Origin: Bacteriovoracales bacterium
GTDB taxonomy: Bacteria > Bdellovibrionota > Bacteriovoracia > Bacteriovoracales > Bacteriovoracaceae
Assembly (NCBI GenBank): GCA_007117175.1
Contig: SKGZ01000079.1
Coordinates: 1 to 9,984 of the forward strand
DNA: 9,984 bases
Direction: 5' to 3'
Of the stretch, positions 1 through 5,901 are shown one piece after another (the stretch's first letter is position 1; the number at the start of each line of letters is the position of its first letter). The position numbers and the translations under genes were made by a program. A model generated the notes under the pieces. It did no database searches and was not told the origin of the DNA. It was given only the letters and a program-made list of their open reading frames with translations.

Positions 1-54
1 CAAAAAGAAATTGATCGACAAAAAAGTAATGTTACGTTACAAGAAAAAACATGA
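1..54 (+). CDS. 3' end of an unknown upstream gene (partial)
   Basis: Frame 1 is open from the window edge and ends at a TGA at 52-54, giving a 17-residue hydrophilic tail (QKEIDRQKSNVTLQEKT). The TGA overlaps the ATG of the pyruvate kinase gene (51-53) as ATGA. The same coupling style recurs at the next junction (GTGA, 1730-1733) and at thrS/ddl, which supports this being a real gene end and not chance. The tail is too short to identify a family. The absence of a clear ribosome binding site before the pyruvate kinase also fits translational coupling to this gene. Confidence 0.55.
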   Translation, partial: QKEIDRQKSNVTLQEKT

Positions 55-1733
55 GAATTAGAAAGGCAAAAATAGTTGCCACGCTAGGGCCTGCTAGTCA
101 TAGAATTGAACAGATAGAGGATTTAATACAAGCAGGTTTAGATGTAGTCCGTGTTAACATGAGTCATGGGACACATCAAGATCATCAGCAGTTAATTGCC
201 AATGTTCGTCAAGCCTCTGTTAATCTCAAAAGAGAGGTTGGTATCTTAGCCGACTTACAGGGACCCAAAATAAGAGTATCCAAGCTGTCCCAACCATTAA
301 AACTCAAAAAAAATGAAAAGTGGATTATTTGTTTTGAGGGGCATACCTTGAGTCAAACTGATCTTAGTCATCCTGTGATACCAACGACTTATGAAAATTT
401 GGTTGCTGATGCAAGGGTTGGGGCAACTGTTTTGTTTGATGATGGCGTGATGGGAGCAAAGGTTATTGAAAAGAGGGATCAGTTTATTGTCATCGAAGTC
501 ACTGAGGGGGGAGTCTTAAAGTCCAATAAAGGGATCAATTTACCTGATATTGATGTTTCTGCTCCCAGCTTAACTGAAAAAGATGAACAAGACCTTTATT
601 TTGCATTAAGACAAAATGTAGACTTTATTGCTTTAAGTTTTATTCGTTGTGCAGATGATATTATTAAAGTAAAAAGTTTACTCCATCAATTAAAAGTCGA
701 TTGTCCGATTATCGCCAAGATTGAGAAGCCAGAAGCGGTAAAGAATATTGATGAAATCATTAGCAAAACAGATGCTATTATGGTTGCCCGTGGAGATATG
801 GGAGTTGAGGTAGGCAATCACTTAGTGCCTACCATTCAAAAGCAAATTATTAAAAAGTGTAATGAAAGTGGAATTCCTGTTATTACAGCAACACAGATGC
901 TTGAATCAATGATCACCAATAGTCGGCCGACGCGAGCTGAGGCAAGTGATGTCGCAAATGCTATATGGGACGGGACTGATGCTTTAATGTTAAGCGCGGA
1001 AACTGCTTCGGGAGACCATCCATTTAAGGCAGTCTCAGTTATGAGTGAGATTATAGAAGAAGCAGAAAAAATACCTCAAGAAAGACCGGCCTTAAGAACT
1101 GTTCAAATTTCGAGTGTAACTTCTGCCAACCAAATTGCTGCTGCGATTATCGCAGAGAAAATTAATGCAAAGGCTATTTTATCCCTCACAGATAAGGGCA
1201 ACTCATGTCGTCACCTTGCACGCTATCGTCCTAGGACAACGGTCTATGGTGTGACCTCTGATCTTAGAACTGTTAGGCGTATGAATCTTTATTGGGGAAT
1301 CACATCATATTTTTTTGAGAGCAGTACAGACAATAGTATTCAAAGAGATGGAGAAATCATTGAGCAATTACAGCTTGAGGAAAAACTAAAGCACAGTGAT
1401 AAAGTTGTGATCACTCATGGAGATGGTAAGTACTTTCAAAAAGGCACTTCTAATTCGATACGAGTCGAAATTATTAAAAATGAGCATCAAGATGCTAGTC
1501 ATCAAGGTGATTTACAGCAGGTTGAAGTCAGCCAAGGCAAGATTATTCTAGATAATGACTTATGTGCTTCTTGTCAGAGTTGCGTTTCTGTCTGTCCAGT
1601 CGATATATGGAAAATCACAGATGATCAAAAACATGAGACTTATATTGATTCTAAGCAAGCGGAAAGGTGCGTATTTGATATGCAATGTGTCAGTGCCTGT
1701 CCCACTGGTGCCATAGAAGTGATTAAAAAGTGA
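51..1733 (+). CDS. pyk: Pyruvate kinase with fused C-terminal 2x[4Fe-4S]-type ferredoxin domain
   Basis: Cytosolic glycolytic enzyme converting phosphoenolpyruvate and ADP to pyruvate and ATP. The kinase part covers about residues 1-480. It shows the N-terminal KIVATLGPAS and RVNMSHG motifs, DLQGPKIR, the active-site segment around K223 and E225 (IIAKIEKPEAV), GDMGVE at 248-253, TQMLESM at 281-287 and the RPTRAEASDVANAIWDGTDA helix. It ends with the usual C-terminal fold (GTSNSIRV). A linker then leads to about 60 extra residues with two ferredoxin motifs: C505-x2-C508-x2-C511-x3-C515-P, and C540-x2-D543-x2-C546-x3-C550-P. The second motif has Asp where the second Cys is normal, as in Pyrococcus furiosus ferredoxin. 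At 560 residues it is about 90 longer than a standard 470-residue pyruvate kinase. The extra domain is not the PEP-utiliser domain of Bacillus enzymes. The frame is continuous, so it is a real fusion unless there is a sequencing error. The start is set by the family N-terminus and the ATGA overlap with the upstream gene. Confidence 0.96.
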   Translation: MRIRKAKIVATLGPASHRIEQIEDLIQAGLDVVRVNMSHGTHQDHQQLIANVRQASVNLKREVGILADLQGPKIRVSKLSQPLKLKKNEKWIICFEGHTLSQTDLSHPVIPTTYENLVADARVGATVLFDDGVMGAKVIEKRDQFIVIEVTEGGVLKSNKGINLPDIDVSAPSLTEKDEQDLYFALRQNVDFIALSFIRCADDIIKVKSLLHQLKVDCPIIAKIEKPEAVKNIDEIISKTDAIMVARGDMGVEVGNHLVPTIQKQIIKKCNESGIPVITATQMLESMITNSRPTRAEASDVANAIWDGTDALMLSAETASGDHPFKAVSVMSEIIEEAEKIPQERPALRTVQISSVTSANQIAAAIIAEKINAKAILSLTDKGNSCRHLARYRPRTTVYGVTSDLRTVRRMNLYWGITSYFFESSTDNSIQRDGEIIEQLQLEEKLKHSDKVVITHGDGKYFQKGTSNSIRVEIIKNEHQDASHQGDLQQVEVSQGKIILDNDLCASCQSCVSVCPVDIWKITDDQKHETYIDSKQAERCVFDMQCVSACPTGAIEVIKK

Positions 1734-2698
1734 ATTCATTGCTTCATCTTGCTTCCAGCGATTTAGCTAATTTGGGAGTAGGAGATTGGGGGTATACCGA
1801 AGAACCCTTATCTCAAAGCTTTTTAAATTTTATTGATTGGGTTCGTAGTGGAAGGGCCGACGACTTGTCTTATTTAACCGATCATAGATGCGAGTTAAGA
1901 GAAGATCTACGGCTCGTTTATCCTGACTTCGAGTCTGCACTTGTCTTTTTATTTCCTTATCCACGCTGCTCCAAAAAGTCGACCCATTCACGAGTGGCCA
2001 GCTATGCATTGTCTTTTCAAGGCAAGGATTATCACACAGTCATACAAGAAAGATTGCAAATGATACTCAGTGAATTAAAGTTAAGTTTTGCCAACCTGGA
2101 GGGTGTCACCTCTGTAGATATTAAGCCTATTTTAGAAAAGGATTTAGCGGTTAGGGCCGGCCTAGGTTGGATTGGAAAGAACTCTCTTCTAATTAATTTG
2201 AAACTTGGCAGTTATTTCTTAATTGGTTCTATTTTATTAAATAAGAAAATAGCTGAATTTAAAAAAGCAAAGACTTATTTAATGACTGATCATTGTGGGA
2301 GCTGTCATCTTTGCTTAGATACTTGTCCCACATCCGCTATTGTTGAAGAAAAGAGATTTCTGGATGTCAAAAAATGTATTTCTTATTTTACTATTGAGCA
2401 ATTTAAAGAATCTGCCGCTCCAATTGGCTACCAGACACTGACCGAGAATATATTCGGATGTGATTTGTGTCAACAAATCTGCCCATGGAATCAGAAGGTT
2501 CAAATGATTGATATTGATCAAGAAAAAGACAGAGACAATCAATTAATTCAGTTTTTTCAGAGAAAAAGCTTGAAAGAGATTTATCAAGAACTTTCTGAAA
2601 TGAGCAATCGTGAATTTAGGCGAGTTTTTCGCTCAACCGTTATGGCCAGGACTGGAAGAGTGGGGTTAATGAAAAATATTGCCCCTTACTTAAAGTAA
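1730..2698 (+). CDS. queG: Epoxyqueuosine reductase QueG (short form)
   Basis: Catalyses the last step of queuosine synthesis, reducing epoxyqueuosine to queuosine in the anticodon of tRNAs for Tyr, His, Asn and Asp; the family uses cobalamin and two [4Fe-4S] clusters. Family marks include the RAGLGWIGKNSLLIN segment, preceded by D130 at the position of the family's proposed catalytic Asp. Cluster ligands are visible as C189-x2-C192-x2-C195-x3-C199-P, C216 in KKCISYFTIE, and C244-x2-C247-x3-C251-PWN. At 322 residues it is shorter than the E. coli and B. subtilis enzymes (about 380). The protein stops soon after the RVFRSTVMARTGR region, so the C-terminal HEAT-like extension is missing. The GTG start overlaps the pyruvate kinase stop as GTGA, which implies translational coupling; no good independent ribosome site is seen. 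No clear terminator follows. Confidence 0.95.
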   Translation: MNSLLHLASSDLANLGVGDWGYTEEPLSQSFLNFIDWVRSGRADDLSYLTDHRCELREDLRLVYPDFESALVFLFPYPRCSKKSTHSRVASYALSFQGKDYHTVIQERLQMILSELKLSFANLEGVTSVDIKPILEKDLAVRAGLGWIGKNSLLINLKLGSYFLIGSILLNKKIAEFKKAKTYLMTDHCGSCHLCLDTCPTSAIVEEKRFLDVKKCISYFTIEQFKESAAPIGYQTLTENIFGCDLCQQICPWNQKVQMIDIDQEKDRDNQLIQFFQRKSLKEIYQELSEMSNREFRRVFRSTVMARTGRVGLMKNIAPYLK

Positions 2699-2702
2699 TT
2701 CA

Positions 2703-2732
2703 TTCTTAAGTCATTCTTTGCCGATCTATAAA
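2703..2732 (+). promoter_or_regulatory. Possible sigma-70-like promoter for the lipoprotein gene
   Basis: The 79-base gap between queG and the lipoprotein gene holds TTCTTA (2703-2708) and TATAAA (2727-2732) separated by 18 bases. The -10 is close to consensus (5 of 6) and the -35 is weak (3 of 6). A start near 2739 would leave a leader of about 39 bases ending in the GGAGG at 2768-2772. Read-through from queG is equally possible because no terminator is visible between the two genes. Confidence 0.3.
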
Positions 2733-2777
2733 GCACTTCATTAATTTGATATCATAAAACCAAGGATGGAGGTCTAT

Positions 2778-3620
2778 ATGAAGTCATTACGCTTTTTAAC
2801 CCTTTTAGTGCTGACTGCTTTTTTTGTTTCCTGTGGAAACAATGGCAGCTTTGTCAAAGACGTTAATGTTGAAACATTTACTGGTCAGGATAATCAGGTC
2901 TACGTGGATTTAACTTCCGTATTTGATCTTGGTCTTACAACAATGCCAGCCTTGGACTTACCTCTAAGACATAGAGGTGTTCACTATGGAAGATTTGTGA
3001 CTATGGCAAGAATTGATGGAAAGAGTGATGTCTTAGTTCGCTTAAACTTAACTGAGGCCTTCCGTTTACCACCTACAGATCCCTATTTGCCAAATGGATC
3101 ATTATTGCCTGTTGCTGATTTAGTTTATGCAGACTCATTAGTTGAAATTCCTGTTCCTGAAATAAAAACCAGCATTTACTTAGCCGCAGTCAATGGTAGA
3201 CTGATTATAGGATTTGCATCGGTCATTAAAGGGCTTGATCGTCTTTCGAGTCGTGTGGGGTCTGTTAATGTCTTTCCGCGCTTTGAGTTCGGATCTTCGA
3301 TCGGTATTGCAGGTATTTTTACTGGTGAAGAAAAAGAACAATCTGGTATTGCCCTTTTTGCAGCTATGCAGAATATTTTCCCATTGCAAGTTGAATCTTT
3401 AGTTTATGATCCATACTTAACATACCAGCAATTTGAAGAGCTTTATGATCAGGTTGAGAATCCAGATGAGGTCAGGACAGTCATGTACCAATTAGATCAA
3501 AGACTGCTCAGTGAGCAGATGCCAAGAAAGAGAAAAACACAGCGAAGAGTTAACAAATATCTGGACGATCAATTTTTTAGTCAAAAGCAACAGCTTGAAT
3601 TTTATCAAAGACAACATTAG
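2778..3620 (+). CDS. Putative outer-membrane lipoprotein of unknown function
   Basis: I do not recognise the family. The ATG at 2778 is preferred over the in-frame ATG at 2766 because GGAGG (2768-2772) sits five bases before it. The result is a 280-residue protein starting with a typical lipoprotein signal: MKSLR, a hydrophobic stretch, then FFVSC with C19 as the lipidated Cys. The +2 residue is Gly, not Asp, so in a Gram-negative cell Lol sorting to the outer membrane would be expected. The middle (about 40-200) alternates short hydrophobic and polar stretches, suggesting a beta-rich fold, with a LPNGSLLPV turn and an Ile/Gly/Phe-rich segment near 135-190. The last 45 residues are basic and Gln-rich (MPRKRKTQRR) and look helical or disordered. 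It has its own ribosome site and ends just before a shared convergent terminator, so it may be a single-gene unit. Confidence 0.82.
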   Translation: MKSLRFLTLLVLTAFFVSCGNNGSFVKDVNVETFTGQDNQVYVDLTSVFDLGLTTMPALDLPLRHRGVHYGRFVTMARIDGKSDVLVRLNLTEAFRLPPTDPYLPNGSLLPVADLVYADSLVEIPVPEIKTSIYLAAVNGRLIIGFASVIKGLDRLSSRVGSVNVFPRFEFGSSIGIAGIFTGEEKEQSGIALFAAMQNIFPLQVESLVYDPYLTYQQFEELYDQVENPDEVRTVMYQLDQRLLSEQMPRKRKTQRRVNKYLDDQFFSQKQQLEFYQRQH

Positions 3621-3624
3621 TTTT

Positions 3625-3674
3625 AAAAAAGTCTACAAGCTTTACTTACTATGCACGTAAAGCTTGTAGACTTT
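3625..3674. terminator. Bidirectional intrinsic terminator between convergent genes
   Basis: Two perfectly complementary 18-base arms (3628-3645 and 3657-3674) flank an 11-base loop (3646-3656). On the minus strand the hairpin is followed by a run of six T (complement of 3625-3630), a classic intrinsic terminator for the 69-residue gene. On the plus strand the downstream tract (ATCTTTGTTTCTT) is only moderately T-rich, so termination of the lipoprotein transcript is plausible but weaker. The right arm, the loop and part of the left arm lie inside the minus-strand coding sequence, whose TAA is at 3644-3642. Confidence 0.88.
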
Positions 3675-3851
3675 ATCTTTGTTTCTTCTAATTAGAAAAT
3701 TTCCCATCTCTTTTTGCTGCAGAAGGTATTGATAGAATTGTGGTTGTGTCTCAGATATTTCCATGACAGACTTACCTTCATTATCTCCAAAGTCAATGAC
3801 AACATTTTCTTCTGCGATAACGCCTGTAAGTGGACTTGTTTCTGGCTGCAT
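3642..3851 (-). CDS. Small 69-residue protein, possibly DUF3820-like
   Basis: The gene has a very strong ribosome site: on the minus strand AAGGAGGG (complement of 3857-3864) lies five bases before the ATG at 3851. The protein has an acidic, Pro/Thr-containing first 20 residues. A compact segment follows with the pattern VIDFGDNEGKSVMEISETQP then QFYQYLL, resembling the 'FGKYKGK...I...P.YL.WLL' pattern of small DUF3820-type domains, sometimes found next to exonucleases. This resemblance is by eye only. The C-terminus is basic (RRNKDKVYKLYVHSK). It has no signal peptide or membrane segment, so it is probably cytosolic. It lies 74 bases after the HD-GYP-like gene in the same direction, and could be read from the thrS promoter or from its own weak promoter (a TTGATT lies at 3913-3908 without a convincing -10). 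Confidence 0.75.
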   Translation of the reverse strand: MQPETSPLTGVIAEENVVIDFGDNEGKSVMEISETQPQFYQYLLQQKEMGNFLIRRNKDKVYKLYVHSK

Positions 3852-3925
3852 AAATTCCCTCCTTAGAATAAAGTGCGAGCGTTCTTAGTTTATTGTGACG
3901 AAAAAAAAATCAAGTGTGAAGTCTT

Positions 3926-4900
3926 TTATGCTTGCTCTAGAAAGTTTTTTAGGAATAAGATAAGAGCTTTAAATTCATGAGGGTATTGATCAGAGATAGC
4001 ATCTTTTGCTTTTTGTAAAGCTTCAAACATACTCAGAGGTGTTTCAGGAGATGATGGATCAGTGGAATAAACAAGGTAATCAAAAAGACTGACTAGGGTA
4101 GTTTCAATTCCAAGTAGCTTGAGGTTATGTGAAGTTGGGTTGTCAATTAATTGATGAAAGTAATGATGATTTCGAATGATCTCATAATATGGAGCATTGA
4201 GTGGAATTCTTGACTGAAGTAAATTGACACTTTCTACGGTATGGTTGTGATAGATTTGTTTTTCAATAAGACTGAGTTTTTTTTCTTCTAAACTTTTTGT
4301 AGAGAGCTTGGAAAGGCCCATGTCCTTAAATAAGCTAACTACAAATAGATTTTCAATTTCTTTTTCATTAAATATTTTGGTACTAAGAGCAAAAGCTGTT
4401 ATCAGTAGAGCTGCCTGCATAGGCTGTTTGTGGTAATAGGGTAGGTTCTGCTTAAAAATATCTTGGTAATTTTTTACAATTAATCCTTGATTAGCTTTAT
4501 AGAGATTAGTTAGGTTAAGACTGGCCTGGTAGAGCAATTGTAGAGCTTCATTATTTTCTGAGTCTTGGTAGAACTGACCAAGTGTTTGTGTGATTAAATT
4601 GACTTGTTTGCGTGAGTTTTGCTCAATATTTCCTACGGAAAGACTTCTAGAATTAGACCTTAGTTGCTGAATAAGCTGTTGGGTAATTTCATTTTGATCC
4701 TTACGTGTGATGAAGATATGTTGAACACCATTTGCAATTAATTCTCTTATTTTTTGTCTATTGACAATATTCTTAGCAGCAGAGATCTCAATATACTTTT
4801 GATTCTCAAAATAATAAAGACCATTGTGAGTACGATTAAGATTTAAGGCAATGACAGTGGGCTGTTCTTGATAGTATAAAAACATTTGATGGCTGATCAT
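3926..4900 (-). CDS. Degenerate HD-GYP-like domain protein
   Basis: The 324-residue protein appears to have two parts. Residues 1-85 form a small N-terminal domain (LYYFENQKYIEI then a helix ending GVQHIFI), recalling N-terminal domains on delta-type HD-GYP proteins. Residues 150-310 follow the HD-GYP order: H157 in the first helix, LFKDMGLSKL at 190-199 where HDxGK is expected, H218/H220, H245-H246 in IIRNHHYFHQL, D274 in SLFDYLVYS, and an 'LSMFEALQKAKD' helix. The metal-binding His of the HD pair is replaced by K192, the following Lys by Leu, and no GYP motif is present. It may therefore be an inactive c-di-GMP-binding or scaffold protein, or a changed phosphohydrolase. It starts eight bases after the ddl stop, with a weak ribosome site, so it is probably in the thrS-ddl operon. 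Cytosolic; no membrane segment seen. Confidence 0.85.
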   Translation of the reverse strand: MISHQMFLYYQEQPTVIALNLNRTHNGLYYFENQKYIEISAAKNIVNRQKIRELIANGVQHIFITRKDQNEITQQLIQQLRSNSRSLSVGNIEQNSRKQVNLITQTLGQFYQDSENNEALQLLYQASLNLTNLYKANQGLIVKNYQDIFKQNLPYYHKQPMQAALLITAFALSTKIFNEKEIENLFVVSLFKDMGLSKLSTKSLEEKKLSLIEKQIYHNHTVESVNLLQSRIPLNAPYYEIIRNHHYFHQLIDNPTSHNLKLLGIETTLVSLFDYLVYSTDPSSPETPLSMFEALQKAKDAISDQYPHEFKALILFLKNFLEQA

Positions 4901-4908
4901 GTTCTTAA

Positions 4909-5901
4909 TTATAACTGATTTTTTATTTTATCGAGCAAAAAATCAGCAAAGCTATGATCACTTTGGGAGAGCATTTGTGGAAAAAGGGAGATCTGGGTAA
5001 GTCCAGGGAAGGTATTAACCTCGTTGATATATATTTGATTTTTCTGATCAAGGAAGAGATCAATTCGACTTAAGTCTTTAAGATTAAGAATATCGATAAT
5101 TTTATGACAGTAATCTTTGATTTCATTGAAAATTTTATCATCAAGATCATTGGCTCTTGGGATAATCTTTGTTTGAGATTGAGAGCTATACTTTTCATTA
5201 AAATCATAAAAACTTTGTGGGCAAATAATTTCACCCGGCCAGCTTATATGCCATTTCCCATCCATAGAATAAACTGCAACTTCTAATTCCCTCCCCACAA
5301 TGGCCTTTTCCATGATGACATGTTTAGAAAATTTGAGTGCATTTGATAAGGCCTTATTTATTTCTGCTTCATGGGTAATTTTATAAACTCCTCTTGATGA
5401 GCCTTCGCTGGAAGCTTTAAGGTAAACACCAGAGGATTGGTGATCATGATAAAACTGAGTGGCTCTTTGCAGGTCATTATGCTCATTGAGTAAACCAATA
5501 AATGGAGCGGTTGGGATTTGAAATTTATCCAGCCACAACTTGGTTGAGAACTTATTAAAGCAAAGAGAACTAGCCTCTTGACTACAGCCGAGGTAATCAA
5601 TTCCACAAAATTCAAGGAAAGGTTGAATACTTCCTGTTTCTCCTGGATATCCATGGATACAAGGGATGCAAAAATCGATTTGATCAATAAGCTGATGCTG
5701 GCTGGTCAGAAGATGATTCTTTCTTAAATAAACCTCACCATTCTCAGCATTGGTCCAGCAATGATTTTGGTGAATTTCAACAATCCATAGTTGGAGGTTA
5801 TGGCCTTTCAGTTGGTCTTGAATAAACTGCATTGACCTCTTGGAGATGTCATGTTCACCTCCGCCACCTCCAAAAAGTAGAAGTACAGAAGGTTTGTTCA
5901 T
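4909..5901 (-). CDS. ddl: D-alanine--D-alanine ligase family protein
   Basis: ATP-grasp ligase that joins two D-alanines for the peptidoglycan stem peptide. Visible family motifs over 330 residues (normal length): LLFGGGGGEHDIS at 8-20, with the catalytic-region E16-H17; HGYPGETGSIQPFLE at 83-97; K121; LKASSEGSSRGVYK at 161-174; the ATP-binding EKAIVGRELEV at 198-208; FYDFNEKYS at 231-239; and the metal/substrate segment SRIDLF (278-283) with INEVNTFPGLTQISLFP at 292-308. Small departures are Gly for the Ser of the usual FGGxSxEH motif, GETG for GEDG and FNK for MDK, so substrate range could differ from a standard Ddl. Its ATG overlaps the thrS stop as ATGA (5898-5901). This is not a murein gene cluster, so the genome may have another ddl near murC. 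Confidence 0.92.
   Translation of the reverse strand: MNKPSVLLLFGGGGGEHDISKRSMQFIQDQLKGHNLQLWIVEIHQNHCWTNAENGEVYLRKNHLLTSQHQLIDQIDFCIPCIHGYPGETGSIQPFLEFCGIDYLGCSQEASSLCFNKFSTKLWLDKFQIPTAPFIGLLNEHNDLQRATQFYHDHQSSGVYLKASSEGSSRGVYKITHEAEINKALSNALKFSKHVIMEKAIVGRELEVAVYSMDGKWHISWPGEIICPQSFYDFNEKYSSQSQTKIIPRANDLDDKIFNEIKDYCHKIIDILNLKDLSRIDLFLDQKNQIYINEVNTFPGLTQISLFPQMLSQSDHSFADFLLDKIKNQL

Noticed and set aside
2315..2542. Minus-strand open frame of 75 codons inside queG
   Set aside because: It lies wholly opposite the Fe-S ligand region of a clear queG gene, and its translation looks like random antisense sequence.
2687..2699. Palindrome TTACTTAAAGTAA at the end of queG as a terminator
   Set aside because: The arms would leave only a one-base loop, it is AT-only in strength, and no T run follows.
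3180..3402. Short open frames on both strands inside the lipoprotein gene
   Set aside because: Both are contained in the better-supported lipoprotein gene, with no ribosome sites or recognisable motifs.
3901..3925. T9 run on the minus strand after the HD-GYP-like gene as a terminator
   Set aside because: Only a 4-bp CAAG/CTTG stem can be drawn before it, too weak to call.
5104..5687. Open frames inside ddl (one plus strand, one minus strand)
   Set aside because: They are shadows of the ddl coding sequence, which carries all family motifs in another frame.
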